The notes: a model not told the origin generated them from the letters alone. DNA of 64,000 nucleotides from Saccharothrix sp. ST-888 (GCF_000955975.1 NZ_JYJF01000009.1:43026-107025), one strand, 5' to 3'; shown: positions 8,084 to 17,450, numbered from the stretch's first letter. A program made the numbers and translations.

Positions 8084-10378
8084 TCAGCTGCCGTCGGTGC
8101 CGCTCCACGCCTTCAGCAGCTCCTCCGTCGCCGTGATCTCCTCGGTGGCATTCACTTCCCTGAACCGTTCTCGCGCCAGCTCCAAGGTCGACGTGGCTTC
8201 AACAAGCCGGCCCTGTTGGTGCTGGAGCTGGGCCAGCTTCAGCTCGACGCGGCCCTGGTGGAGTGTCATGCCGGTGCGGCCGGCGTTGTCGGCGGCGACC
8301 CGGTAGGCCGATTCGGCCAGCTCGTACTCCTGCACCGCCTGGTGTGCCGTGGCCAGGTAGAAGTGGCCGGAGGTCAGCAGAACGTCGGCGATGGTCTGCC
8401 ATGCCTCACCCGCCGGCGGGCGGGCGATCTCCAGGCCCGAATGAAGCTTCTCGATCGCGGCACCGGGCTCGCCGAGGCTCAGCAGCGTGACGGCAACCGA
8501 CATCAGGACGGTGGTCCGGCCCGTCCAGTCGCCGACCTGGGCGAAGAGCTGCTCCGACTGCTGGGAGTAGGGCAGCGATGCCGCAGGATCGGTGGTCATC
8601 ATCGCCCGCGCCGCGAAATGCAGGGCCCAGGCCTGCTGACGTGCCGCGCCGGCCTGCTCGGCGATCCGTGCCGCCTCCAGAGCCGAGGCGACGGCCTCCT
8701 CTGTCTCGCCACGCTGGGCCTTCGCCCAGGAGAGGTTGTACAGCTGCGTCGCCTGCGCGACCGGGTCGCCGACTCGCTGCGCCGCCGCAGCGGACAGTGT
8801 GAACAGCTCGTGCCAGTGGGCCCACAGCATCCAGTGATTGGAGAACCAGTGCACCGCGTCCGCGGTCTCGACGACGATGCGATCCCAGCCCCGCGCGGCG
8901 GCGATGCGTACCGCGCCGAACCAGTTGTCCGACTCGGCCCGCAACCAGGCGGAGGCCGCCTCGGAGGTGGACAGGTCGACCGGATGCCGCCAGGCCGGCG
9001 GCTCGGCGCCGTGATCCGGGTCGAACCACAGACCGGCGGCCACCGTCACCTGCAGCAGCCACTCGACCGTCGTCCGCATCAGGGTCGTGCGCTCGGCCGG
9101 GTCCTCCTCGGCCGCGAGGCGTTCGGCGGCGAACAGCCGGATCAGGTCGTGGAAGCTGTAGCGGCCGTCGTCGGACTGGGACAGCAGTCCCAGCTCGTGC
9201 AACTCGTCCAACACCTCCTCGGTGTCCAGCACGTCCGCGGTCCGCGGCGACGGTGACCCGCCGACCACCGCGGCCAACGCCACGTCGAAGTCCGGGCCCG
9301 GCACCAACGACAACCGTCGGCACAGGCGCCTGGCCGGCGGGCTCAGCTGGTCGTACGACATCCGGAACGCTGCCGTGATCTGCAGGTCGCCGGCGCGGAT
9401 CTGCTCCAGACTCCGCCCGGAGTCGGCCAGCCGGTGCGCCAGCTCCCTCGCGGTCCACGCCGGGCGGGTGGCCAGCCGGTTGCCGACGATGCGCAGCGCC
9501 AGCGGCAGCCCGCCGCACACCGCGGCCAGTTCGCCAAGCCCCTCGCCGCGCCGGCCTTCGACGTCACCGATGATCGACCCCAGCAACCGCAGTCCCTCCG
9601 CGTCCTCCAGCGTCGGCACGGGCATGCGGTGGACGCCCTCCAAACCGGTCAGCAGTCTGCGACTGGTCACCAGCACAAGCCCCGTCCCCGCACCGGGCAG
9701 CAACGGACGCACCTGCTCCTCGTCGCGGGCGTTGTCCAGGATCAGGACGGCAGGATGCTGCTCGAACAGCGTACGGAACTGCCCGGACCGGCCGTCGATG
9801 TCATCGTGGACGTCCCGGTCTGCGACTCCCAGCGCCTTGAGAAGGCGGAACAGCGCCGCGTGTGCGTCCAACGGCTCGGAATCCAGCCCGCGCAGGTTGA
9901 CGTGGAACACTTCGAGGCCGCGCGAGTCGGCGATCAGCTGCGCGGCCCGCACCGCGAGCGTGGTCTTGCCGATGCCACCCGGGCCGGACAGCACCGCGAC
10001 CGGTGCCCCGGAGCCCGCCGCCGACACCGTCGCAAGGCGCGCGAGCTCAGCCTCCCGCCCTGCGAAATCCGCGACAGGTCGAGGAGGAACACACCAGCCG
10101 ACCGGCGCCGTCACCGGCCGCGGACGTCCGGCCTCCGCAAGCTGCTCCAGGCGGACCCGGTCCGTGTCACCCAGTCCCAGCCCGTCCGCCAACGCAGTCA
10201 CCGTCCTGCGCTGCGGCCCTAAGCTGCGCCCCCGCTCCAGCCCGCCGATCGCCCTCACGCTGATTCCAGAGGACTCCGCGAGTGCCTCCAGCGTCAGCTG
10301 AGACCGCTGCCGCAGTCGCCGAAGCTCCGCAGCGAACGTGTTCCCGGAGTGCTCCTCGCGTCTGCCAGCACTTGCCAT
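8084..10378 (-). CDS. HTH / NB-ARC ATPase / TPR regulator
   Basis: A 764-aa STAND-type regulator. The N-terminal Cro/C1-type HTH (about residues 15-75, LRRLRQRSQLTLEALAESSG) precedes an NB-ARC ATPase with Walker A GPGGIGKTTLA and Walker B AVLILDNARDEEQ. A winged-helix-like segment follows, then C-terminal TPR-type helical repeats. The arrangement matches actinobacterial AfsR-like or signal-transducing NTPases without the SARP domain. The ATG at 10378 has GGAGGGGG 9 nt upstream, which decides the start over 10402. Its target genes are unknown. Upstream lies a frameshifted small gene whose downstream frame runs without a stop into this ORF. Confidence 0.85.
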   Translation of the reverse strand: MASAGRREEHSGNTFAAELRRLRQRSQLTLEALAESSGISVRAIGGLERGRSLGPQRRTVTALADGLGLGDTDRVRLEQLAEAGRPRPVTAPVGWCVPPRPVADFAGREAELARLATVSAAGSGAPVAVLSGPGGIGKTTLAVRAAQLIADSRGLEVFHVNLRGLDSEPLDAHAALFRLLKALGVADRDVHDDIDGRSGQFRTLFEQHPAVLILDNARDEEQVRPLLPGAGTGLVLVTSRRLLTGLEGVHRMPVPTLEDAEGLRLLGSIIGDVEGRRGEGLGELAAVCGGLPLALRIVGNRLATRPAWTARELAHRLADSGRSLEQIRAGDLQITAAFRMSYDQLSPPARRLCRRLSLVPGPDFDVALAAVVGGSPSPRTADVLDTEEVLDELHELGLLSQSDDGRYSFHDLIRLFAAERLAAEEDPAERTTLMRTTVEWLLQVTVAAGLWFDPDHGAEPPAWRHPVDLSTSEAASAWLRAESDNWFGAVRIAAARGWDRIVVETADAVHWFSNHWMLWAHWHELFTLSAAAAQRVGDPVAQATQLYNLSWAKAQRGETEEAVASALEAARIAEQAGAARQQAWALHFAARAMMTTDPAASLPYSQQSEQLFAQVGDWTGRTTVLMSVAVTLLSLGEPGAAIEKLHSGLEIARPPAGEAWQTIADVLLTSGHFYLATAHQAVQEYELAESAYRVAADNAGRTGMTLHQGRVELKLAQLQHQQGRLVEATSTLELARERFREVNATEEITATEELLKAWSGTDGS

Positions 10379-10404
10379 CCCGGGCAGCCCCCTCCAGCAC
10401 AAGA

Positions 10405-10635
10405 TCAGTGGCCCGACTGTAGCCGAGGTCGCTGAACTGCGAAGGTCGAACAGCCTGCCAGGTATCTGCGCTTCGAGGTGGGCCAGCAGGATCCGGCCGT
10501 ATTCGGCAGGTGGTCGCGGACGGCGTACAGGCGCGGGTGTTCGTCGGCAGGCACGGTGCCGTGGACGTCCTGCCAGGCCCTGGCCTCGTCGGCCCCGAGC
10601 GCGCGCAGATCGAACTCAGTGCACTCCCATTTCAC
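10405..10635 (-). pseudogene. Frameshifted small conserved-looking gene
   Basis: Reading leftward from GTG at 10635, the frame begins VKWECTEFDLRALGADEARA and continues coding-like to RDHLPNTAG near 10500. There the natural continuation (EYGRILLAHLEAQIPGRLF) lies in another frame, and adding one base near 10500 would join them. The second part then runs in frame, without a stop, into the HTH/NB-ARC gene. So either this is a decayed small gene with a one-base deletion, or there is a sequencing error. Its start region overlaps repeat A. I do not recognise the family. Confidence 0.45.
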
Positions 10636-10855
10636 ATCACGAGTCCCAGAGCCCTCGACGTGAGTTGGCCGCACAGCGTTTCCGCAGGTCACAGACGTGC
10701 CGACCTGCGGAAACGACAAGAGATCGAACTGCGTTTCCGCAGGTCAGAGGCACTCCTACAGGTCGAAGTTCTGATCGAACATGCCCCTGACCTGCGGAAA
10801 CAGAGGGCTCGTGGAAGATCATTTCACAATCAGTGCACATGCGGCGGCCTCAACG
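10621..10855. repeat. att-like module A
   Basis: Arms F1 at 10678-10690 (GTTTCCGCAGGTC), R1 at 10702-10714 (its complement) and F2 at 10733-10745 lie left of the core at 10756-10780. R2 at 10789-10801 lies right of it. The core starts CTACAGGTCGAAGT and matches the glnA 3' end at 21 of 25 positions. To the right are the shared GAAGATCATTTCAC and GTGCACATGCGG blocks. The left flank shares only the TTTCACATC.CGAG part with the other copies, so A's neighbour on the left differs. Confidence 0.7.
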
Positions 10856-11094
10856 GATGAGAGGCGCCGAGATGTGTCGGGTGGTGCTGGCAGGTCGTGC
10901 TGGTGGCCCGTTGCACGGCACTACGGAGTGCTACGAGGTTCGAACCCCACTTGATCTTGTCAAGTGCAGACCGTTGCTCCTTCTGGCGATCTTGACGGCG
11001 CGTGAGGTTGTGCGGCGACTCTGCGATGTAGGTCTTGTTCTGCCGGGATCATCCTCGCGGGTGTGGGGACTGGAGCCGACGCCGCGAGTTCTCA

Positions 11095-11451
11095 TCACGG
11101 ACCGCTGGGGGCGGTGTACGTGATCCCGAGGTCTCCGGCGGAGGCCGCGGCCAAGGCCACGACCTTCCAGATGGCGATGGGGATGTTTGCTCGGGGACCG
11201 TCGTACGTTCCGTTGAGTAGGTCTACGGTCAGGGCTTTGGGCTTGCCGTCCGTCCCCTTGGCCGAGAACGTGACCTGCTGCGCCGACCACGGAGCCTGCT
11301 GCACGCCGGCGAACGCCACCGAAGCATGGTAGGGCTCATAGGCCCTGCCTCCGCAGGTGAGGGCGAGTGTGCCGGGTCGTAGGTCGATTCCGATCTGAAC
11401 CTGGGTGTCTTCCCGGGTAATGACCGGCTCGCCGGTGGCGCTCAGGTCCAT
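11095..11451 (-). CDS. Hypothetical 118-aa protein downstream of Mrr-type nuclease
   Basis: The ORF MDLSATGEPVITREDTQV... is predicted to be mostly beta-strand from its alternating pattern, and has no signal peptide or membrane helix. The ATG at 11451 has GAGAGGA about 8 nt upstream. It follows the Mrr-type nuclease gene in the same direction with 61 nt between them, so the two are probably co-transcribed. I do not recognise the family. As the only partner of a nuclease in a defence cassette it could be a regulatory or immunity subunit, but that is inference from position only. Confidence 0.6.
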   Translation of the reverse strand: MDLSATGEPVITREDTQVQIGIDLRPGTLALTCGGRAYEPYHASVAFAGVQQAPWSAQQVTFSAKGTDGKPKALTVDLLNGTYDGPRANIPIAIWKVVALAAASAGDLGITYTAPSGP

Positions 11452-11512
11452 GGATTGATCCTCTCGTTGATGGTCGCGGTCTGACCGGCGCTGCGCAGCT
11501 CGTGCAACGCTC

Positions 11513-13018
11513 TCAGGCGACGTCGCTCGGTTGCCAGCCGGGCGGGAGCTTTGGTAGTCCGATCAGGGCGTCGATGCCGAGGTGTTCGAGGAGCAGGGCT
11601 TTCAGGTTCCGGCCGTCGATCAGGTCCAGGCGCTGGCCATTGCGGTGCACGGTCTCCCAACTGGATTTGCCGTACCAGGAGGTGGTGACGAGGACGCCTC
11701 GGGCGGCCTGCTTGTCCTGGAGCGTTCCGAGCAGGGCCCGGACGACTTCGGGGCTGACGACGTTCTTGGTCCGCTTTGCCTGGACGGCGATCACGGTGAC
11801 GCCCACCGGATCGCGTCTGACCGCGACGGCGTCGAGGCCGTCGTCGCGGGAGTTCTGGGTGCGCCAGGTCTCGTAGCCCATGGCGGTGAACAGTTCGCGG
11901 ACCAGGTGCTCGAACGCGAACGGGTCCATCTGCAGGAGGTCGGGTCGGCTGTCGAGCGGGCCGACGACGGCAGTGTCCGCCGCGATCTTGAACCGGGCCG
12001 GGTCGAAGTCGACGATCGGCGGTACGGGTTCCAGGTCGTGCGGGTGTCGGGAGACCACCGCGCCGAGGTTGCGTAGGCAGCGCTGCGGGTCCAACTTCGG
12101 CTCGTCCAAGACGAGTTCGGCGAAGTCCGCGCGCTCGACCACCATGCTTACCACGCACGGGCGCACGGCCCGCCCAGTGGCGGGGTCGGTTGTGGAGACG
12201 TGCCCGTTGATGACGACCGTGTCCACCAGCCCGATCGGTGTCACAGAGAACGCCTCGTCCAGCGCCCGCAGGGCCAGCCGCGCCAGGAGCCGCCGGTAGG
12301 TCTCCTGGAGGTCGGCCTCCTTGACCGGCTGCGGGACGACCTCCCCGCGCTGGGTGACGAGCCGGTACCCGGAAACGGCGGGCACCACGTCCTGCGAGGG
12401 GAGCGCCACATCGACGAGCAACTGCCCGGCCTCCGGCACGTACCCGACAGCGGCATCCTCGCGGCACCCGGCGGGCACCGGCGAGCGGCGCAGCAGGTCC
12501 TCCACCACCTCCGCCACCCCGGCGGCCCCGTCGTGCGCCAACGCGCGCTCGACCAACGGGTGCCAGTCCTCCAGGCCGTCCGGCCGGTCGCGCAGCACCG
12601 CCTCCAGTTCGTCGAGCACGGCCGCGACCTCACGGCTGCGCCGCTCGGCCTCCTCCTTCAACCGCTGCTTCAACGCATCGCGTTCGGCCCGCTGTCGCTC
12701 CCGCAGCGCACGCTCCTGTTCCCGCTGCCGCTGCTGCGCCTCGCGTTCGCGCGCGCTCTGCCGCTTGGCGAGGTCGGCCTCGATCCGGGCGGCCTCCTTG
12801 GCCTTCGCGGCGTCCTCCTTGGCGAGGAGCTTCTCCCCGGCGGCCAGCAGCCGGGCGTGCTCGGCGGCCGGATCGGGCCGGCGCGGCGTGAGCGGCCGTC
12901 TCGCCGGAGCGGGCTTCGACGCGGCCGCCTGCCCGGCCCCAGCCTGTGCGAGCTTGGCCTGCTGCTTGGCCAGGAGCGCTTCCGCGAGCAGCTCCGGCAC
13001 CGTCTTGCGCCGCGCCAA
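11513..13018 (-). CDS. Restriction endonuclease-like protein: coiled coil plus C-terminal Mrr domain
   Basis: About 501 aa from a TTG at 13018. The start is chosen because GGGGAGGG lies 5 nt upstream; longer in-frame starts up to 13261 give an Arg/Gly-rich tail that looks non-coding. The first third is a long charged coiled coil (Arg/Glu/Ala heptads from about residue 60 to 160). A central uncharacterised region follows. The C-terminus is an Mrr-type PD-(D/E)xK domain: FEHLVRELFTAMGYE, then DDGLDAVA and VQAKRTKN supplying the D...QxK catalytic set. Mrr domains cleave modified DNA in type IV restriction and also occur as effectors in other defence proteins. It lies 3' of the Gabija pair on the same strand but with a 349-bp gap, so it may have its own promoter. 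Confidence 0.75.
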   Translation of the reverse strand: MARRKTVPELLAEALLAKQQAKLAQAGAGQAAASKPAPARRPLTPRRPDPAAEHARLLAAGEKLLAKEDAAKAKEAARIEADLAKRQSAREREAQQRQREQERALRERQRAERDALKQRLKEEAERRSREVAAVLDELEAVLRDRPDGLEDWHPLVERALAHDGAAGVAEVVEDLLRRSPVPAGCREDAAVGYVPEAGQLLVDVALPSQDVVPAVSGYRLVTQRGEVVPQPVKEADLQETYRRLLARLALRALDEAFSVTPIGLVDTVVINGHVSTTDPATGRAVRPCVVSMVVERADFAELVLDEPKLDPQRCLRNLGAVVSRHPHDLEPVPPIVDFDPARFKIAADTAVVGPLDSRPDLLQMDPFAFEHLVRELFTAMGYETWRTQNSRDDGLDAVAVRRDPVGVTVIAVQAKRTKNVVSPEVVRALLGTLQDKQAARGVLVTTSWYGKSSWETVHRNGQRLDLIDGRNLKALLLEHLGIDALIGLPKLPPGWQPSDVA

Positions 13019-13367
13019 CGCGACCCTCCCCACCCCCGGCCGCCCGACGACGGCACCCACCCGACCTCCGCGAGGCCTACCCACCCGCGCCCGCACCGAA
13101 CCTGTGGCATTCGGCCAGCGGGCTGGCCGTCCGTACCACGGCGAATGCAAGACCTTGTCGGCGGCGCCGTGTCCGTCAGGCCGTCTACAGTTCCGCCTCG
13201 CGCGGATTGGGAACCGGTCGGCGGTCACGATGATTCCGGCGGAGGCCGCCGTTATCAACACCAGCCCTGGAGGGGATGAGAGCTTCGACCTGGCTTCTCA
13301 TCAGGCACGGTGATACTCCACTCTGCTATTCCTCCTGGACAGGTCTCGCGCTGAACCGTACGTCCGC
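13019..13367. other. Intergenic region between gajB and the Mrr-type gene
   Basis: No convincing gene. ORFs crossing it are Arg/Pro/Gly-rich and look like shadows. It presumably contains the promoter of the leftward Mrr-type nuclease gene. No clear terminator hairpin was found after gajB. Confidence 0.4.
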
Positions 13368-15248
13368 TCAGAGGCTGACTATGGACCAACCGTCGTGCAC
13401 CAAGGCGTCGAGGTGGGGGTTTGCGCGGTCTTCGTGGACGGCGAGTGCGAGCAGGTGCTTGGCGCGTGTGGCCGCGACGAAGGTGGTCATCGCGGCGTGC
13501 CGACCGGTGGCATTGAGTTTGCCCACGGGAGTCTCTCCGGTGATCACCGGGAGGAGGCTGCCGAGATCGTGGCTCCTCCCGTGCCTGGTGGCGCATTCGA
13601 GGACGAGGGTCGCGCAGTGCGTCTCGCCCTTCGCGCTCGCGACGGTGGCTGTGAGTATCGGTGGCAGAGCTTCTTCCGAGGCCTGCGGCAGTGGCGTGTG
13701 GGATAGCCAGAAGGCATAAGTGGCTCTGTCCACCGGGACGGGTGCGCCGATGGCCTCCCGTACCAGCCTCCCGAGGCGGTTGACGAAGTCCTCCCAGGCG
13801 GCAGGGGTGTCGCAGTCGTTGTGCAGTGCCTTGACCAGGAGCACTCGCAGGTGGTGGCCTGGCATGCCTGGTCTGCGGTCGAGCTGAGGGAACGGCGGCA
13901 GACTCTCCGGGAGGACAGGGGCCGTGGTCGGTGCCTGCAACTCCCAGAGCAGAGCGCGGACGGCTCCCCACAGAACAGTGACCGCAGAGCCGACCTGGCC
14001 TGTGTGCAGCAGAACCGCCCTGGCGCGCCGGTAGGCCTGCAGTAGCCGACTCACTTCCACCGCCGCCCCGATACCCGGCTGGGGCAGGTAGCAGCCGACT
14101 GCGCGGGGGAAGAGCTGTGAGGTTCCAGGGCTCTCGCGAGCGCCGAGGACCTTCGGCGGGTGCGCGGCGACGGCTTCGGGTGGCACTGTTCGTCGGACGA
14201 GTTCGTCGAAAGCGGGCAGGACCCGGACGATGCTGTCCTTGGTGAAGGTGATGAGGGCGAGAGCGCTCTCGGGTCCGTGGCCGCGGATCTCCTGCGGGCG
14301 GTGAACCGCGAGTCTGCTCGCCACTCTCGCGGGCCCCGCGCCGAAGCGCAGGCTCACCGGGAGCTCCATCGCCTCCTCGTCCAGGAAGCTCCCTGCCGCA
14401 GGTCCGACACCATCTGCACTGAGGATGCGCTGGTTGACGTCTCCTACACACTGCACGACGGTGCCGTCCTTGAACACCGCTTCCAACAGGCGGCGCTGTT
14501 CCTCACCGGTGTCCTGCATCTCGTCGATCAGGACGAACGGGAACCGGGAGCGCAGGCCGGCGGCCAGGCGGGGGTGCTGGTGCAGGTGCCGGGTGGCGAT
14601 CGCGTACATGTCGGCGTAGCGGAAGACACCGCGCAGGAAGAGGTGCTCCTTCAGTTTCATCAGCTGCTTGTAGCTGGCGGTGCCGCGCTTGAGGTTGTCG
14701 ACCCGGACCTGCAGTTCCGGCTCGGCGGGGTCGAAGACGTACGTGGCTTCGGTGACCATCTTCAGCCCGTCGGCCCGTTGCCGCGTGAAGGCCTTCAGGG
14801 TCTTGAACGGGCCCAGATCCAGAAGTCTGCGGGCCTGGGCGGCGAAGGCCTGGTCGTCGACGGCTCGGGTGGCGACCTTCAGCGAACGCAGGGCCGGCAG
14901 AGCGAGGAAGGTGTGGACGAAGCTCTGGAACGTCCCGACGAAGTGCGGGTAGTGCTCCAACCGCCGTGCCCGTCCGGTCAGTCGGCTCGCGATCTCCTGG
15001 GTGGCTGTGTTGGTGTGGGACAGGACGCAGATGCCCTGGCGGTCGGACGACCAGCCGTCTGCCACCAGTGCGAGTTTCAGAGCGACGAGGGTGGTCTTGC
15101 CCGAGCCTGGGGCTGCCTGCAGGTGCAGTGGGCCGCGGGCTTCCAAGAACGCGAACTGCTCGGGAGACGTCAAGGCGAGGCCCATGCTCCGGGCCTTGGC
15201 TTCGATGCTTTCACGGTCCAGGGCGGTGGGGGACAGGGGCAGCGTCAC
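13368..15248 (-). CDS. gajB: Gabija GajB-like UvrD/Rep-family helicase
   Basis: A 626-aa superfamily 1A helicase. The motifs are visible in order: Walker A QAAPGSGKTT at residues 44-53, SHTNTA (motif Ia), VLIDEMQDT (motif II), VVQCVGDVNQRI (motif III), SLRFG (motif IV), ASAKGETH (motif V) and VAATRAKHLLAL (motif VI). Its gene overlaps the 3' end of the upstream OLD-type nuclease gene by 4 nt, so the two are translationally coupled. An OLD-type ATPase/TOPRIM nuclease followed by a UvrD-like helicase is the definition of the Gabija anti-phage system, in which GajA nicks DNA when nucleotide levels fall and GajB assists. Here GajB is longer than the roughly 500 residues of the Bacillus prototype. 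Confidence 0.85.
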   Translation of the reverse strand: MTLPLSPTALDRESIEAKARSMGLALTSPEQFAFLEARGPLHLQAAPGSGKTTLVALKLALVADGWSSDRQGICVLSHTNTATQEIASRLTGRARRLEHYPHFVGTFQSFVHTFLALPALRSLKVATRAVDDQAFAAQARRLLDLGPFKTLKAFTRQRADGLKMVTEATYVFDPAEPELQVRVDNLKRGTASYKQLMKLKEHLFLRGVFRYADMYAIATRHLHQHPRLAAGLRSRFPFVLIDEMQDTGEEQRRLLEAVFKDGTVVQCVGDVNQRILSADGVGPAAGSFLDEEAMELPVSLRFGAGPARVASRLAVHRPQEIRGHGPESALALITFTKDSIVRVLPAFDELVRRTVPPEAVAAHPPKVLGARESPGTSQLFPRAVGCYLPQPGIGAAVEVSRLLQAYRRARAVLLHTGQVGSAVTVLWGAVRALLWELQAPTTAPVLPESLPPFPQLDRRPGMPGHHLRVLLVKALHNDCDTPAAWEDFVNRLGRLVREAIGAPVPVDRATYAFWLSHTPLPQASEEALPPILTATVASAKGETHCATLVLECATRHGRSHDLGSLLPVITGETPVGKLNATGRHAAMTTFVAATRAKHLLALAVHEDRANPHLDALVHDGWSIVSL

Positions 15249-17104
15249 GACCGGGCACTCCCGCGCAGGTAGCCGATCGCCTCCACCAGGTAGCCCGGCA
15301 AGTCCTCGGGAGCGATACCGGATGTCTCCAGCAGGCGGGCAGCGTGCTGGGCCGCGATCGGCTTACTGGTGTTTCCCACGCGCAGCGGACGGTAAATCCT
15401 GAGCGCGCACTCCTCCAGCGAGAGGCGATCGTCCTCCCGCCACTTCTTCACCTCCATAGCCGCGATCTCCTCGATTCCCACAAGATCCTCCGCCTTCGGC
15501 CACTTGGAGCGCTTGGCCGCGCTGATCGCCTGGTGCATCAGCGTCGCCATCGGCCACGAGGAGCGAGCCAAGTCGTATTCGAGGGTCCACCAGTTCGACA
15601 CGAAGGTCCGGACGGCCCCGCCATCGCGCTTCTGCTTATTGACGACGCGTTCGCTCCGCTCCTCCGCAGTGAGGCTGCTCCACCGCGTGAGCTCCTTGGT
15701 CATTTCCTTGTCGGCTCCATCGGGAGCCAGGTCCATGTCCGTGATGCAGGCCACGCGTACCGGCGGCAGGGTGGAGTCCTTGCGCTGGAAGATCCGGGAA
15801 TAGCGGAACAGACCGGTACTGCCGACATTCACGATGCTGACTCCGTTCTCGGCGAACGAGTGGCCGGTGACACGGGCGAGTGCGGGGAGGAGCAGGACCT
15901 CCGCATCTCCCTCGACCATGGCGACGGCCCGGGCGAAGAAGAGGTTCGCCTTGGTGGCGTCCAGGAACCGGCTGAGGAACGCGTAGTCCGAGGAGTCGAG
16001 TTGGGTGCATTCCGGCCGAAGAGGGAACGTCCGGCCCCGCGCCACGAGGGTCAGGTGCTCCACCGGCACACTGGAGGCGACGTGCGGGCTGTGCGTGGTG
16101 GCGATGATCTGGACGGGGGACTCGCCCCGGCTGCGGTCCTGGAGCAGCTCGACGACGCGGGTCTGCAGCTGCGGGTGCATGTGGGCCTCGGGCTCCTCGA
16201 TGAGGAGGATGGGGGAGGTGCTTTCCCGGCCCAGCAGGAGGAGTTCGGCGGCCATGAACAGGGCGTTGTTGTAGCCGAGGCCGTGACGGGTCGACTCGGT
16301 GAGGCCGGGGTCGGGTGCGAAGGCCAGCTCGAGGCGCTCAAGAACGCTTTGGAGCGATGCGGTCGTGGCGATGCTGATCGCGCCGGAGAGGGTGTCCTGG
16401 CCGATGGCGAACCTGTTCAGGTATCCGCTGTTGAGCTCGTCCCGGGCTTTCTGCACCAGGGCGTTGGCGTTGATGTGGTGGTCGGCGCGCTGCAGGATGC
16501 CCACCAAGGTGCCGGCGCTGTCCTCGGCGGAGTCGAAGTCGTCCTCCCGCTGCTCGTGCATGCCGGGGTACTGGGTGAGGATCTGCGACAGCCGGGAGTT
16601 GCGGCCGGCCCGCATCTCTCCTTCGGCGTCGCGCAGCGGCCGAAGGTATGTCGCACGCAGACGCTCGCGGGCTTCGCCGTCGAGCGGGGTCTCGCCCGCA
16701 CGCACCCTGACGGACATGCGGTGGGGCACATCCGGGTCGAACGGCTCTGCCCGCAGGGTCACGGTCAGCCGGGAGGCCTCTCCCGGAAGCGAGGTCAGGA
16801 ACTCGCTGAAGGAGCCGAGTTCCTGGTCGTCGAGGCCTTCGAACGTACAGCTGATCTGCAGGTAGTCGGCTCTGCCACCGGCACCGTAGTGGAGGTCGTC
16901 CGCTGTGATGCGGGTGAAGTCGGCGCTCGACGTCAGGCACAGCCGGATCGCGTCGACCACCGCGCTCTTGCCGCTGTCGTTCTCTCCAACCAGAACGGTG
17001 AGGCCCGGCTGAAGAGTGAGGTCCAGAGCCGACCCCAGATCCGAGTCGGTGGCAGGCCCGCCGAAGATACGGAAGTTCTCGGCTTGCACGCGTGCCAGAT
17101 ACAT
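15245..17104 (-). CDS. gajA: Gabija GajA-like OLD-family ATPase/TOPRIM nuclease
   Basis: A 619-aa OLD-family protein. The N-terminal ABC-type ATPase has Walker A GENDSGKS (residues 40-47), a signature-like LGYNNALFMAAEL and Walker B ILLIEEPEAHMHP, followed by TTHSPH. The C-terminal TOPRIM domain has E398 in VEGDAEVLL and D455/D457 in ITDMDLAPDG, the metal-binding acidic residues. The ATG at 17104 is preferred (AGAGGGG 6 nt upstream); the ORF could be extended to 17161 without a ribosome site. It is coupled to gajB by a 4-nt overlap. The 346-bp upstream gap contains an AT-rich stretch at about 17188-17225 that could be its promoter. Assignment rests on domain order and the partner gene. Confidence 0.85.
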   Translation of the reverse strand: MYLARVQAENFRIFGGPATDSDLGSALDLTLQPGLTVLVGENDSGKSAVVDAIRLCLTSSADFTRITADDLHYGAGGRADYLQISCTFEGLDDQELGSFSEFLTSLPGEASRLTVTLRAEPFDPDVPHRMSVRVRAGETPLDGEARERLRATYLRPLRDAEGEMRAGRNSRLSQILTQYPGMHEQREDDFDSAEDSAGTLVGILQRADHHINANALVQKARDELNSGYLNRFAIGQDTLSGAISIATTASLQSVLERLELAFAPDPGLTESTRHGLGYNNALFMAAELLLLGRESTSPILLIEEPEAHMHPQLQTRVVELLQDRSRGESPVQIIATTHSPHVASSVPVEHLTLVARGRTFPLRPECTQLDSSDYAFLSRFLDATKANLFFARAVAMVEGDAEVLLLPALARVTGHSFAENGVSIVNVGSTGLFRYSRIFQRKDSTLPPVRVACITDMDLAPDGADKEMTKELTRWSSLTAEERSERVVNKQKRDGGAVRTFVSNWWTLEYDLARSSWPMATLMHQAISAAKRSKWPKAEDLVGIEEIAAMEVKKWREDDRLSLEECALRIYRPLRVGNTSKPIAAQHAARLLETSGIAPEDLPGYLVEAIGYLRGSARS

Positions 17105-17350
17105 GAACCCCTCTAATGTCCGCTGGCTGCCGCAGGCAGCCGCCACTCCCCGTACCGGCACGCTAGAGCGGCTGCGCTCCGCGGCGCAGCGAAGTAATCA
17201 TGATGAGATGAAGACAACCAAACCGCTGACCGGCCCTGTGAGCGCAGCGACCGGCCCCTCGTTCGGTGACGGACTATGAGGGCTTCTCCGCCCCGCAAGG
17301 ACCTGCTCGGTCAGCGGGGTACCGCGGGGCCCTGGCCCAGTGAGCTCCGT

Positions 17351-17370
17351 CCTCAACCTTTTGGTTGAGG
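17351..17370. terminator. Hairpin terminator of the ImmA/IrrE unit
   Basis: CCTCAACC and GGTTGAGG form a perfect 8-bp stem around TTTT, 81 nt past the stop of the ImmA/IrrE gene and upstream of gajA. It most likely ends leftward transcription from the ImmA/IrrE pair and insulates gajA. Confidence 0.5.
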
Positions 17371-17450
17371 AGCCGCCGTCGTCAGTTGCGTCCGCGCGGC
17401 GGCTCGTTGTGTCGAAGCCGACGTCGCGGATGCACTGGACCTCAGGGCGA

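Noticed and set aside
13368..17104. UvrD-like helicase plus OLD protein as DNA repair housekeeping genes
   Set aside because: The 4-nt overlap, the OLD/TOPRIM partner and the accessory context match Gabija better than UvrD/PcrA or RecF-type repair genes.
14966..17116. 716-aa plus-strand ORF opposite the Gabija genes
   Set aside because: It is antisense to two proteins with full sets of catalytic motifs; its Gly/Arg/Val/Glu-rich composition is the usual high-GC shadow.
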